Assembly: GCA_030524585.1 (NCBI GenBank)
Contig: JAUNGJ010000029.1
Coordinates: 1,325 to 39,665 of the forward strand
Reading direction: 5' to 3'
Origin: Eubacteriales bacterium
Lineage (GTDB): Bacteria; Bacillota; Clostridia; Lachnospirales; Lachnospiraceae
Length of the DNA: 38,341 nt
Under the pieces are notes generated by a model. That model made no database searches. It was not told where the DNA came from and was given only the letters and a program-made list of their open reading frames with translations. Both the position numbers and the translations under genes were made by a program. Of the stretch, positions 1 to 8,214 are shown one piece after another. Every line of letters starts with the position of its first letter. Position 1 is the stretch's first letter.

Positions 1-98
1 CTTCTCCTTTATAAAGTTATTTTACACTAACTGCTGAAGTTTTTCAAAATATAGTCATGGAAGTCTTCTCAAAAACGGTCAATAGATTATAATTAGAA

Positions 99-115
99 TT
101 AACCGTTCCGGTCAA
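99..115 (+). promoter_or_regulatory. Candidate TetR operator just after a TATAAT box
   Basis: A near-perfect palindrome (arms TTAACCG and CGGTCAA around TTC, one mismatched pair) lies a few bases downstream of a TATAAT at 88-93 and about 15 bases before the start codon of the TetR-family gene. A further half-site CGGTCAA occurs at 76-82, upstream of the -10. This layout fits autorepression by the adjacent regulator. No good -35 hexamer was found. Operator assignment is inferred from position and symmetry only. Confidence 0.4.
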
Positions 116-129
116 TGAGGTGATGCCAT

Positions 130-747
130 ATGAATGAAAAGTTTTATAATCTGCCGCCGGAAAAGCAGCAGAAAATCATAAACGCCGGATTCCGGGTATT
201 CTCCCGAAATTCCTACAAGAAAAGTCCCATGCAGGAGATTGCGGATGCTGCCGGAATCAGCAAGTCTCTTCTCTTCCACTATTTCCGCAACAAAAAGGAA
301 CTGTACCTGTTCCTGTGGAATCGGGCCGCCGATATTACCGTCGAATATCTGACCCAGAATCATTGTTATGAGCCTGCCGACCTGTTTGAAATGATGGAGC
401 GGGGTATGCGGGCAAAGATTCGGATGATGCGGGACTATCCTGATATGTCGGCCTTTGCCATAAAAGCCTTTTATGAGAAGGATTCTTCGATCTTAGAAGG
501 TATACAGAAAAGCTATCACTACCACTTCGGATTGAAGGCCGCCGACGCTTTATCCCGGCTGAACCCGGAGGATTTTATTCCCGGCCTGGATCTCTCGATG
601 ATGTACCGGGAAATGTATCTGGCGTCGCTGGGATACCTGTGGGAGATTGCCCAGTGGGACGGTACGTTCGATGCAAAGACACTGGAAAAGGACTTTCAGA
701 AAATGCTGACGTTCTGGAAGACGGTTTATCTGAGAAAGGAGCCATAG
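130..747 (+). CDS. TetR/AcrR-family transcriptional regulator
   Basis: A 205-residue protein with a TetR-type N-terminal helix-turn-helix at about residues 10-55 (the stretch MQEIADAAGISKSLLFHYF is typical, followed by the usual NKKELY). The remaining helical domain is the ligand and dimer part, which varies too much to name a ligand. Length is normal for the family. The start is set by a GAGGTGA ribosome site. The gene lies 6 bases before an ABC ATPase gene whose permease gene follows, so it probably controls this exporter and itself through the palindrome at 99-115. The inducer is unknown. Confidence 0.9.
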   Translation: MNEKFYNLPPEKQQKIINAGFRVFSRNSYKKSPMQEIADAAGISKSLLFHYFRNKKELYLFLWNRAADITVEYLTQNHCYEPADLFEMMERGMRAKIRMMRDYPDMSAFAIKAFYEKDSSILEGIQKSYHYHFGLKAADALSRLNPEDFIPGLDLSMMYREMYLASLGYLWEIAQWDGTFDAKTLEKDFQKMLTFWKTVYLRKEP

Positions 748-753
748 CCCGCG

Positions 754-1650
754 ATGAAAGCGATAGAAACGATTGCTCTTACAAAATATTACGGAAAATC
801 CAGAGGCGTCGCCGATATCAGCCTTTCGGTAGAGGAAGGGGATTTCTTCGGCTTCATCGGCCCTAACGGCGCCGGAAAGAGCACGACGATCCGCACGCTT
901 TTGGGACTGATCTCCCCCACCGGCGGAAATGCCCGGATATTCGGTACGGATATCACCGGAAACCGGGAACAGATTCTCGGCCAGATTGGATACATGCCAT
1001 CAGAAGCGAATTTTTACCGCACGATGCGGGTAAAGGACGTCATAAAGCTGTCCGCCAGATTCCGCAAAAAGGATTGCAGCGCCGAAGCCGGAAGCTTATG
1101 TGACAGACTGGCGCTGGATACGGAAAAAAGAATTGACCAGCTGTCCCTCGGCAACCGAAAGAAGGTTTCCATCGTCTGCGCCCTGCAGCATAATCCCAGA
1201 CTCTGCATACTGGATGAGCCTACCAGCGGTCTTGATCCACTGATGCAGCGGGAGTTCTACAGTATTTTGCAGGAGCACAATGCCCGGGGAACCACCATTT
1301 TCCTGTCCTCCCATGTTCTGTCGGAGGTCCAGCGGTATTGCAGACATGCCGCCGTTATCCGAGAAGGAAGGCTGCTGCTCTCAGACAGCATCGAAAAGCT
1401 CAGCCACACGGAGACCAAACGGGTGACCCTGCGGGGCATACATACGCCTCCTGCCCTGGATCATATGAAGGACATCCGGATAACTGACGATACGGTTCGT
1501 TTTCTGTATGGAGGCAAGCCCGAGATTCTGCTTAAGACACTTGCCCCGCTTCCACTGACCGACATAACAATTACCGAGCCGGATCTGGAAGAAATTTTTA
1601 TGCATTATTATCAGGAGGAGGAAACCAGCCATGACACTGTTGAAGCATGA
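754..1650 (+). CDS. ABC transporter ATP-binding protein, ABC-2 exporter type
   Basis: A 298-residue cytoplasmic ATPase that would power export with the membrane protein encoded next. Visible motifs are Walker A GPNGAGKST near residues 37-45, a signature of the variant form LSLGNRKK near residue 129 instead of LSGGQ, Walker B CILDEPTSGLDP near residue 153, and the switch histidine in LSSHVLSE. The LSLGN variant is common in bacitracin and Nat-type exporters. The C-terminal 80 residues are the extension usual in this subgroup. The gene follows the TetR gene by 6 bases and overlaps the permease gene by 20 bases, so the three are one operon. The substrate cannot be told. Confidence 0.9.
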   Translation: MKAIETIALTKYYGKSRGVADISLSVEEGDFFGFIGPNGAGKSTTIRTLLGLISPTGGNARIFGTDITGNREQILGQIGYMPSEANFYRTMRVKDVIKLSARFRKKDCSAEAGSLCDRLALDTEKRIDQLSLGNRKKVSIVCALQHNPRLCILDEPTSGLDPLMQREFYSILQEHNARGTTIFLSSHVLSEVQRYCRHAAVIREGRLLLSDSIEKLSHTETKRVTLRGIHTPPALDHMKDIRITDDTVRFLYGGKPEILLKTLAPLPLTDITITEPDLEEIFMHYYQEEETSHDTVEA

Positions 1651-2416
1651 ATTAAAGCAGGGAAGAACCGCCCTGATCCTGTGGACGACCGTCATCGCCC
1701 TTATGCTTACCATTTGTATTCTGATCTATCCGGAAATGGCCGGCCAGATGAGCGATGTAAGCGGCATGTTTGCTGAAATGGGAAGTTTTTCTGCTGCCTT
1801 TGGGATGGACAGACTTGATTTTGGAGAATTTATGGGCTTCTTCGGCGTTGAATGCGGCAATGTTCTTGGCCTTGGAGGCGCATTTTTTGCCGCCCTGTCA
1901 GGAATTTCCCTTCTTGCAAAGGAGGAAAAAGAGCAGACCGCAGAATTTTTGCTTACCCATCCGATCAGCCGCGGGAAAATCGTCGCCGGAAAGCTCAGCG
2001 CTCTGCTGCTTCAGGTCATTATCCTCAATATCTTCGTAACCGCCGTTTCCGCCCTGTCCATATGGGGCATCGGAGAATCACCGGACAGAAGGACTCTTGC
2101 TCTTTTGTTTCTCGCCTACTTTATTCTCCAGATCGAAATTGCCGCCATCTGCTTCGGAATATCCGCATGTATCAGCCGCGGAGGTCCGGGCATTGGTCTT
2201 GGTATGGCCGCTCTGTTTTATTTCCTGAACATCATCGCAAATCTGACGGAACATGCGGAATTTCTGAAATATATTACCCCCTTCGGCTACACGGAAAGCG
2301 CTGACATCATCACCGGGGGATGCCTGAAGATGGAGTATGTGTCTGTTGGCCTGCTACTTACGATTGCCGGAATTTTAACTGCTTTTTTCCAATACTGCAG
2401 GAAGGATATCCATTAA
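1631..2416 (+). CDS. ABC-2 type permease subunit
   Basis: A 261-residue integral membrane protein with about six hydrophobic segments, the first near residues 15-35 and the last near the C-terminus. Between segments 2 and 3 it carries KEEKEQTAEFLLTHPISR, a typical cytoplasmic loop of ABC-2 exporter permeases of the ABC-2_3 or BcrB-like kind. It overlaps the ATPase gene by 20 bases, which implies translational coupling and an obligate partnership. It ends 14 bases from the convergent permease gene on the other strand, and no terminator is visible between them. Confidence 0.85.
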   Translation: MTLLKHELKQGRTALILWTTVIALMLTICILIYPEMAGQMSDVSGMFAEMGSFSAAFGMDRLDFGEFMGFFGVECGNVLGLGGAFFAALSGISLLAKEEKEQTAEFLLTHPISRGKIVAGKLSALLLQVIILNIFVTAVSALSIWGIGESPDRRTLALLFLAYFILQIEIAAICFGISACISRGGPGIGLGMAALFYFLNIIANLTEHAEFLKYITPFGYTESADIITGGCLKMEYVSVGLLLTIAGILTAFFQYCRKDIH

Positions 2417-2429
2417 ATCTCCCTTTAAG

Positions 2430-3239
2430 TCAATAGAATTGCAGCGCTCCCGTTTTCCGGTTGTGTCCCTCTGCCTTACGGGTAATGAAAACGGTTATGG
2501 CAATCATCACGATCAGACAGACGCCAAGGGCTGCCAGATTACCGGCCCACCCACCGTCCGCTTCCTGAATCTCCAGGACAAACCGGATGATGTTTAGACA
2601 GTAGGTCAGCGGAAAGATCAGGGAAACTAACTTCGCCCAGCCCGGAAAACAACTGCTTGGTATTCTGGTTCCGGAAAACAGCGTCATCGGCGTATCCAGC
2701 AGATTCATAACAATTTCCGCATCCCGGGAAAACAGGAACACCGCATTCAGCATACCGCCCCACACAGTAGATGACAGAATGAGAAGCAGGAAAATGAACG
2801 GAAGCAGAAGCAGGTTCTGCAGCCGGACTGCTCCCGTATAAACCAGAACGCACGCGCAGAAACAGCAGAACATCCATACTTCCTGGACCAGCGCTCCCAG
2901 GGCTCTTCCATAGTTCATGGCAAGACGGTTTGCCGGGGAGAGAAAGGCAATTTCCAGTGTTCCTCCTTTCCGCTCCTGGCCTGCCATCGACCAGGCATTC
3001 TGTACCATCGACCAGAAACAGGTATATGCCATAAATCCCGTCCCCAGAAATGCCAGTAATTCTCTGCTGTCAGAAATCCCCATATATCCGGTCAGCGAAA
3101 AGGGCTTATAGGTATAATAAACCTCAAGGAATCCGAAAATTGGCCAGATCAAAAGTGAAAAATATACAAAAGCCGAATGATATTCATGCTGCTGTTGTTT
3201 CATGATCTCCGCTCTAATTACTAACAGAATCTTCTTCAT
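2430..3239 (-). CDS. ABC-2 type permease, second exporter (distal)
   Basis: A hydrophobic protein of 269 residues with about six membrane segments, resembling ABC-2 permeases. The motif QERKGGTLEIAFLSPANR in the first cytoplasmic loop is characteristic of the family (R.GTLE..L.sP). The ATG at 3239 is preferred over a GTG 9 bases upstream because the AGGAG site is then 8 bases away; the GTG would sit on the ribosome site. It overlaps the ATPase gene by 26 bases. With the gene at 4068-4877 it makes a two-permease exporter, probably a heterodimer, as seen in NodJ/DrrB-like systems. The exported compound is unknown. Confidence 0.85.
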   Translation of the reverse strand: MKKILLVIRAEIMKQQQHEYHSAFVYFSLLIWPIFGFLEVYYTYKPFSLTGYMGISDSRELLAFLGTGFMAYTCFWSMVQNAWSMAGQERKGGTLEIAFLSPANRLAMNYGRALGALVQEVWMFCCFCACVLVYTGAVRLQNLLLLPFIFLLLILSSTVWGGMLNAVFLFSRDAEIVMNLLDTPMTLFSGTRIPSSCFPGWAKLVSLIFPLTYCLNIIRFVLEIQEADGGWAGNLAALGVCLIVMIAITVFITRKAEGHNRKTGALQFY

Positions 3240-4056
3240 GGCTTCCACTCCTCGACCGATTGATAATCTTCATCATAATTTCTTCCAATCCCGGTTCCTG
3301 CATGACCATCTTAGGCTTACACGCAAATAATTCCTTCAGCTCTTCCTTTGTCCCTTTCGCGATCAGTTCTCCCTTGTCCAGAACATAAATATAATCACAA
3401 AGTTCTTCTGCCTCGCTGATATAATGAGTAGTCAACAGGATTCCTTTCTTCTCCTTTTTTGCCAGCTCCTCCACGACTCTTCTGATTTCCCTTGCGATGA
3501 CAATATCTAGTCCCAGGGTAGGCTCATCCAGAAAAAGATATTCCGGGTCATTGATCAATCCCCGGGCAATCTGCAGCCTCTGTTTCATTCCTTTCGAGTA
3601 CCTCTCAACCGGCGTATCCGCCGCCTCTTCCAGGCCGACCATTTTCAGAAGACTCTCGATCCGTTCCTGTAAACATGTCCCGCTTAACCCATACAGGCTT
3701 CCAAAATATCTCAGATTCTCCTTCGCCGTCAGCCGCCAGTACAAATTCCGTTCTCCGCCCGAGATAATATTAATCCGTTCCTTCACCCACAGATGATTCT
3801 TCACTGCGTCCACGCCGTTCATGGTAAGCTCACCTGCTGTGGGCGCAATGACAGAAGCCAGCATACGGATGGTAGTCGTCTTTCCTGCTCCGTTAATGCC
3901 TAATACCCCTATGATCTTCCCCTGAGGTATCTCCAGGGATATGTCGTTCACCGCATGGACGATCCGTACCCGCTTCGGCCGGAACAGACCATTTTTTTCT
4001 TTTAAAACATAGTCCTTTACCAAGTGATTCGCTACAATCTTCTTCTCATTTCCCAT
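3214..4056 (-). CDS. ABC transporter ATP-binding protein, second exporter
   Basis: A 280-residue ATPase. Walker A is GINGAGKTTT near residue 53, the signature is YSKGMKQRLQIA near residue 158, Walker B is YLFLDEPTLGLD near residue 180, and the switch histidine is in LLTTHYISEAEELCD. The N-terminal stretch KDYVLKEKNGLFRPKR is longer than in minimal ATPases and is typical of exporters of the YhaQ/NatA and DrrA sort. It lies between two ABC-2 permease genes with which it must assemble, within the operon headed by the ArsR-type regulator at 4891-5847. Confidence 0.9.
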   Translation of the reverse strand: MGNEKKIVANHLVKDYVLKEKNGLFRPKRVRIVHAVNDISLEIPQGKIIGVLGINGAGKTTTIRMLASVIAPTAGELTMNGVDAVKNHLWVKERINIISGGERNLYWRLTAKENLRYFGSLYGLSGTCLQERIESLLKMVGLEEAADTPVERYSKGMKQRLQIARGLINDPEYLFLDEPTLGLDIVIAREIRRVVEELAKKEKKGILLTTHYISEAEELCDYIYVLDKGELIAKGTKEELKELFACKPKMVMQEPGLEEIMMKIINRSRSGSHEEDSVSN

Positions 4057-4067
4057 GACCGTCCTCC

Positions 4068-4877
4068 TTATCCAAATACACTTTCAATCAGCTTACGCTC
4101 CATCGACAGATACCAGACAGAGCCGATCAGCAGATAAATTCCCGACAGTATCACAACCTGCAGTATCAGCAGGCCGTTCTCTGTCATGGTCTGATGACTG
4201 ATCACCACATTTCGGAACAGGGAAACCGCCGGCGTCAGCGGAAACAGTTGTGCCAGCCTCTGAATCCACTCCGGCAGATACTGAATCGGATAGGTGATCC
4301 CGCACACCAGGCTCATCGTCACAAACAATGTATTCTGTGTCAAATAGGTATCTCTTGTATACAGCATCACCGAGGACAAGGTAATTCCCATACAGAAAAA
4401 TCCCAGTATCGCCAGCAGCAGAACCGCCAGAGTCCGTATTGACAGAAAATATCTCAGATCCGCTCCCAACAGTGCCCCTGCGATCATAACCGTCCCAAAT
4501 TCCAGCAGCGCCCTCATGGTCTGTTCCAATAAGCAGCCGAGAAAATAGTTGATCCTTGGCATTGGAGACAAAAGCAATGTTTCCAGCGTCCCCTCTCTCA
4601 ATTCGGTAATCAACGCCCGTCCGATATTCATCAGTGTGGAAACCGCAAGAACATTCAGGGCAGAACCAAGCACAATGTAGGTCATGTAATCTGCTCCGCC
4701 TGCATACTCACAAAATGCACGGTTTAGGTTTCCCTGCATAAAGTAATGATAGATAAAATACGGAAATACAATCTGTGTAATACCGGTCACGATTCGGGAC
4801 ACCATGAAGGACAAAGGAACTGCCCTCAAAATCCCAATTCTGTTTTTCCGATAAGTAGAAAAAATTACCCGCCACAT
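4068..4877 (-). CDS. ABC-2 type permease, second exporter (proximal)
   Basis: A 269-residue membrane protein with about six hydrophobic segments and the family loop ELREGTLETLLLSPMPR near residue 90. Its pattern matches the paralogous permease at 2430-3239, which suggests a heterodimeric channel. It lies 11 bases upstream of the ATPase gene and 13 bases downstream of the ArsR-type gene, so the order regulator-permease-ATPase-permease reads as a single transcript from the promoter at 5915-5943. Its substrate is not evident from sequence. Confidence 0.85.
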   Translation of the reverse strand: MWRVIFSTYRKNRIGILRAVPLSFMVSRIVTGITQIVFPYFIYHYFMQGNLNRAFCEYAGGADYMTYIVLGSALNVLAVSTLMNIGRALITELREGTLETLLLSPMPRINYFLGCLLEQTMRALLEFGTVMIAGALLGADLRYFLSIRTLAVLLLAILGFFCMGITLSSVMLYTRDTYLTQNTLFVTMSLVCGITYPIQYLPEWIQRLAQLFPLTPAVSLFRNVVISHQTMTENGLLILQVVILSGIYLLIGSVWYLSMERKLIESVFG

Positions 4878-4890
4878 GGATTCTCCCCCT

Positions 4891-5847
4891 CTACCGCATC
4901 ATCGTTTCATAAAAGGTATACGGAATATAATCAATAACCTCCTGCCGAAACTCATATTCTGTATAAAGCCCTTTTCTTCTCTTCCCTACCAATCCCGCTT
5001 CACTCATAATTTTCAAATGTCTGGAAACTGCCGCCTCACTGATTCCCATTTCCCGCGCCAGAGCCTGCGGCGTGCAGACACCCTGCAGCAGATGTTTAAT
5101 AATCTGCAGTCTTGCCTGATTTCCCAGAGCCTTCCATATCCGCACAAAATCCGTCGGGATCCCGCCTTTCGTCTGTTCCGTCAGTACCCCCTTCACAACT
5201 TCCAGGCCGTCGTCGTTTTTATAGAGCCACAGATGCGGATCTACAAAAGAGCTTACCGTGGCAAAAATCGTCCTTATCTCTTTCTTTTCAAACCGATATT
5301 CCCGGTTCTTCAAATAGATAACCGCAGTTTCTTCCACCAGCAGCCGGTTGTGGATCCTTTTGCACCAGTTCCAGATGCCTTCCTGTCGGCACTGTTCCTT
5401 CTCACTCCGGAGAATCCGCAGCAGATAAGGACGAAGAAGCCCTTCCTCCTTCCGGAATACCATATCATAATACTGCTTAGTTACCTCCAGGATCCGGTCT
5501 CTCTCGTCTATGTTCATCACTTTTCCTGCCGGACATTTTACCCACCCATTCCACTGATAAATATTCATCTTCCTGAAAAAAGAAAGCATCTCGTCAATCT
5601 CCATCTGACGGATCTCGCTCCATCTGGCGGAATCAATAATCAGAATCCAGGAATCCGTCAGCTCTCCCAACCTGCGGATCTCTTTTACCAGTTCCGGAAA
5701 AGATTTCTCCTTTGACTCGGTCCACTTTCTTCTGGATGTGTGGTGCTCCGGGTTTGCCAGCACATGCATAGAAAAGAACATCTCCCATACCGGGAGATAA
5801 GAAAAAATAACCTCTGTATCCCCCTCGCAAAACTGATCTACTATCAT
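4891..5847 (-). CDS. ArsR-family regulator with large N-terminal domain
   Basis: A 318-residue protein: about 220 N-terminal residues of the kind seen in DUF5937-like regulators, then a winged helix at about residues 228-300 (LGNQARLQIIKHLL, then EMGISEAAVSRHLKIMSEAGLV), typical of ArsR proteins. It is about three times the size of simple metal-sensing ArsR proteins, has no CxC metal site in the helix, and probably senses an organic ligand. The ATG at 5847 is chosen because it has AGGAGGG 7 bases upstream; an upstream ATG at 5943 would lie inside the -35 box. It heads the exporter operon and likely represses it through the palindrome in its leader. Confidence 0.85.
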   Translation of the reverse strand: MIVDQFCEGDTEVIFSYLPVWEMFFSMHVLANPEHHTSRRKWTESKEKSFPELVKEIRRLGELTDSWILIIDSARWSEIRQMEIDEMLSFFRKMNIYQWNGWVKCPAGKVMNIDERDRILEVTKQYYDMVFRKEEGLLRPYLLRILRSEKEQCRQEGIWNWCKRIHNRLLVEETAVIYLKNREYRFEKKEIRTIFATVSSFVDPHLWLYKNDDGLEVVKGVLTEQTKGGIPTDFVRIWKALGNQARLQIIKHLLQGVCTPQALAREMGISEAAVSRHLKIMSEAGLVGKRRKGLYTEYEFRQEVIDYIPYTFYETMMR

Positions 5848-5868
5848 CTTTTCCCTCCTGTTCTTCTG

Positions 5869-5886
5869 ATTAACAAACCGGTTAAT
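5869..5886 (-). promoter_or_regulatory. Candidate operator of the ArsR-type regulator
   Basis: A perfect inverted repeat, ATTAAC and GTTAAT separated by 6 bases. It lies between the predicted transcription start near 5908 and the ribosome site at 5854-5859. A repressor bound here would block elongation or open-complex clearance. It is assigned to the adjacent ArsR-type gene by position; binding is inferred. Confidence 0.45.
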
Positions 5887-5914
5887 TACTTCTGTTTTCT
5901 CTTTAGGCGCGTGT

Positions 5915-5943
5915 ATTATAGAGAAGCCGGACCGCTTTGTCAA
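5915..5943 (-). promoter_or_regulatory. Sigma-A promoter of the ArsR/ABC operon
   Basis: On the minus strand, TTGACA (5938-5943) and TATAAT (5915-5920) are separated by exactly 17 bases. Both hexamers match the housekeeping consensus perfectly, which implies a strong promoter that needs repression. It faces the ArsR-type gene with a leader of about 60 bases holding the operator candidate. Confidence 0.85.
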
Positions 5944-5979
5944 GGCATTTTTACCAATACGGAATTTCCCCGCAAGCGC

Positions 5980-6008
5980 AAAAAAAGAACTGGCTTCATG
6001 CCAGTTCC
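5980..6008 (-). terminator. Intrinsic terminator after dtd
   Basis: On the minus strand an 8-bp stem (GAACTGGC with GCCAGTTC) is followed by seven T residues. It lies about 15 bases after the dtd stop codon and separates the carD-dtd unit from the ArsR operon promoter. Confidence 0.9.
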
Positions 6009-6021
6009 CTACCGCACATTT

Positions 6022-6468
6022 TTATAATGTATCCGAATCCAGAATAATGGTAAAGGGCCCGTCATTGGTCAGGCTTACCTTCATGTCCGCGCCGAAGCTT
6101 CCCCGTTCCACCACTGGAACGGTTTCCTTACATCTGGCAATGATGTATTCGTACATCTCCTCCGCCATCTCCGGCTTCCCAGCCTCAATAAAACTGGGCC
6201 GGTTGCCCTTCCTGCAGTTCGCATACAAGGTAAACTGGGAAATCAGCAAAAGGCTTCCTCCCACAGAATCCAACGACAGATTGGTCTTTCCCTGCTCGTC
6301 CTCAAAAATGCGGAGACCAATCATCTTCTTTACCATCTTGTCCGCAATCTCCTTCGTATCGGAATCGGCCACTCCAATCAGCACCATGAAGCCCTTGCCG
6401 ATCGCTCCGATCGTCTCTCCTTCTACCTTTACATCTGCACTTGTCACACGCTGTATTACAAATCTCAT
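6022..6468 (-). CDS. dtd: D-aminoacyl-tRNA deacylase
   Basis: A 148-residue cytoplasmic protein that would remove D-amino acids (and glycine mischarged on tRNA-Ala) from tRNA. The two family signatures are present: SQFTLYA near residue 77 and the C-terminal NDGPFT near residue 136, which form the active site across the dimer. The N-terminus [17 protein letters not shown] is typical and the length matches the family. It starts 2 bases after the carD stop codon, so it is the distal gene of a carD-dtd transcript, and a strong terminator follows it. Identification is secure from motifs. Confidence 0.95.
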   Translation of the reverse strand: MRFVIQRVTSADVKVEGETIGAIGKGFMVLIGVADSDTKEIADKMVKKMIGLRIFEDEQGKTNLSLDSVGGSLLLISQFTLYANCRKGNRPSFIEAGKPEMAEEMYEYIIARCKETVPVVERGSFGADMKVSLTNDGPFTIILDSDTL

Positions 6469-6470
6469 AT

Positions 6471-6974
6471 CTATTCTCCGTCAATTTTTTCAATAATGTA
6501 TTTCTCTACGTCGCGCTTGTTCATATTCAGAGAAATCGCAAGCTCGCCGTACAGATTCTCCTCCGCTGAGCGGAGGAACCGCTCATCACTTGCCGTAACC
6601 TTCTTCCCCTTAGAAAGCCGCATCTGCTTTCTGGCATACAGGGTCTTGATAATCCGTACCCACTCCCGGTTATCACAGGTTCGGAATGACTGCTTAAGTA
6701 TCTCTTCCTTACGCTTCTCATTGTCGATCTTGATCGTATCAATCTCTTTCATATGTTCAATCAACTCTTCTGCTTCTTCCTTTGAAATCACCGGCCGCAT
6801 GACGATCTTCTCACTGTCCGCCGGAACATAGATCACACCACCCTGGGAATATACCTTTGATAACGTATAATAGTCTCTATCCTTAGAAGCCTCTGTCAGT
6901 TTCAATTTCCCAATACCTTCTACCCTGCACACTCCGTGCTGACCACACACAATATACGTTCCTGTCTCAAACAT
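6471..6974 (-). CDS. CarD/CdnL-family RNA polymerase-binding regulator
   Basis: A 167-residue protein. Residues 1-60 look like the CarD/CdnL/TRCF RNA polymerase interaction domain ([20 protein letters not shown], then a YVPAD segment near residue 52), followed by a helical C-terminal domain with many charged residues that in CarD contacts promoter DNA upstream of the -10. Proteins of this family stabilise open complexes and tune rRNA and housekeeping promoters. The ribosome site AGGAG lies 7 bases before the ATG. It is transcribed with dtd from the promoter at 7091-7119, whose leader carries a terminator-like hairpin. Confidence 0.88.
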   Translation of the reverse strand: MFETGTYIVCGQHGVCRVEGIGKLKLTEASKDRDYYTLSKVYSQGGVIYVPADSEKIVMRPVISKEEAEELIEHMKEIDTIKIDNEKRKEEILKQSFRTCDNREWVRIIKTLYARKQMRLSKGKKVTASDERFLRSAEENLYGELAISLNMNKRDVEKYIIEKIDGE

Positions 6975-7037
6975 TCCCTTTCTCCTTTCTTCTACAACTC
7001 ACACAAAGTTCTTCTTCTAAAATATACAATAAGATAT

Positions 7038-7076
7038 GAAAAATCCGCTCGGCTTACAGGTCAGCGATGCGGATTC
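7038..7076 (-). terminator. Terminator-like hairpin in the carD leader
   Basis: On the minus strand AATCCGC pairs with GCGGATT, extended by three inner pairs with a one-base bulge, followed by TTTTTC. It lies about 95 bases downstream of the EamA stop codon and also just after the predicted carD promoter. It may end EamA transcripts, attenuate carD, or both. Confidence 0.6.
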
Positions 7077-7090
7077 TCGATGCTATATTT

Positions 7091-7119
7091 ATTGTAACAG
7101 AATTTTCGGCTCATTGTAA
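7091..7119 (-). promoter_or_regulatory. Predicted sigma-A promoter for carD-dtd
   Basis: On the minus strand TTACAA (7114-7119) and TACAAT (7091-7096) are 17 bases apart, each one or two bases from consensus. The predicted start near 7084 places the hairpin at 7038-7076 within the first 50 bases of the transcript. Confidence 0.6.
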
Positions 7120-7170
7120 GATATTTTTTAAATTTTTATACAAATCTCCCCTCCAGTTAACAATTGTCAA

Positions 7171-8070
7171 TTAGTTCGCCAACTGCTTTTTATCCGGAAT
7201 CTGCGCCAGAATGATCGCCGCAAACATCATCACACAGCCCATGCCTTCTCTCGCTGACAGATGCTGCCCCAGAATCGCCCATCCGGCGAGGACGGAAATA
7301 CTGGATTCCAGGCTTAAGATCAAAGATGCCACAGCCGGATTCATATTCTTCTGCCCGATAATCTGCAGGGTATAGGCCACGCCGCTTGACATCACACCGG
7401 CATAGAGGATCGGAAATACGCTCTTTAACACCGCCTCCACCGTCGTTGTCTCAAGCACAAGCATAAAAGGCACTGATAAAATTCCCACAACCAGGAACTG
7501 AATACAGGACATCTTAACGCCGTCTGTTTTCGGTGCAAAATAATCAATGACCAGAATGTGCAGCGAAAAAATCAGCGCGCACAGAAATACGTAAATATCT
7601 CCTTTTCCTATGGAAAATCCATCGGTGATACAAAGAAAATAAAGTCCTGCCAGCGCAAGCACAACTGCCGCCCAGACCTTCCAGCCAATCTTTTTCTTCA
7701 GAAAAATTCCCAGTACCGGAACCAGCACGATGTAAAACGCTGTAATAAATCCGGCTTTCCCAACGGAGGTATACTGAATCCCGATCTGCTGCAGGCTGCT
7801 GGCCGCAAACAGGCAGAGACCGCAGCAGATTCCTCCGGTAATCAGCGTCTTTGTATCCTCCGCTTTTCTCTTTTCTGATGCATGGCCGGATTTCCGGTTC
7901 ATCCTGTTTAGCAATACAATACACGGAAGCAGAGTTAAAAAACCAACAAAGCTTCTGATTCCGTTAAATGCAAATGGTCCCAGATAGTCCATTCCCATAC
8001 TCTGGGCCACAAAAGCGGTTCCCCAGATAAATGCTGCCATAAATAATATTAATGCATTCTTCGTCTTCAT
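7171..8070 (-). CDS. EamA/DMT-family permease
   Basis: A 299-residue integral membrane protein with about ten hydrophobic helices in two homologous halves, the pattern of the drug/metabolite transporter superfamily. Family features include the N-terminal WGTAFVAQSMGMDYLGPFAFNGIRSF and the paired repeat with SSGVAYTLQIIGQKNMNPAVASLILSLES near residue 230, a classic signature at the end of the second EamA repeat. It exports or imports a small metabolite that cannot be named from sequence. It is monocistronic and divergent from the GH36 gene. Confidence 0.9.
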   Translation of the reverse strand: MKTKNALILFMAAFIWGTAFVAQSMGMDYLGPFAFNGIRSFVGFLTLLPCIVLLNRMNRKSGHASEKRKAEDTKTLITGGICCGLCLFAASSLQQIGIQYTSVGKAGFITAFYIVLVPVLGIFLKKKIGWKVWAAVVLALAGLYFLCITDGFSIGKGDIYVFLCALIFSLHILVIDYFAPKTDGVKMSCIQFLVVGILSVPFMLVLETTTVEAVLKSVFPILYAGVMSSGVAYTLQIIGQKNMNPAVASLILSLESSISVLAGWAILGQHLSAREGMGCVMMFAAIILAQIPDKKQLAN

Positions 8071-8142
8071 AATCCCATTCCTCTTCTTTCGTACCCGTCT
8101 ATCTTATCACATTTGTCCTAAAATACAAATATTTTTCTTTCA

Positions 8143-8180
8143 TGTCATTCATTGACAGTATCTCCCATGATTTCTATAAT
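8143..8180 (+). promoter_or_regulatory. Consensus promoter of GH36 with overlapping palindrome
   Basis: TTGACA (8152-8157) and TATAAT (8175-8180), 17 bases apart, match consensus exactly. A palindrome (TGTCA and TGACA with 5 bases between, 8143-8157) covers the -35 box. A perfect promoter with a palindrome across its -35 suggests repression by an unidentified regulator, probably encoded elsewhere. The divergent EamA gene starts 73 bases to the left. Confidence 0.75.
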
Positions 8181-8214
8181 AAAGATACATTTACATATTG
8201 CGGAGGAAATTGGT

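Noticed and set aside
4876-5715. 279-codon frame opposite the ArsR-type gene
   Set aside because: Composition is that of an antisense shadow (Pro, Ser, Leu, His-rich) and the real gene on the minus strand has promoter, ribosome site and domain support.
5848-5943. In-frame ATG extension of the ArsR-type gene to 5943
   Set aside because: It would begin inside a perfect -35 box, and an ideal ribosome site precedes the ATG at 5847.
8152-8214. TTG start for the GH36 gene
   Set aside because: The TTG is the -35 hexamer of its promoter; GGAGG supports 8215.
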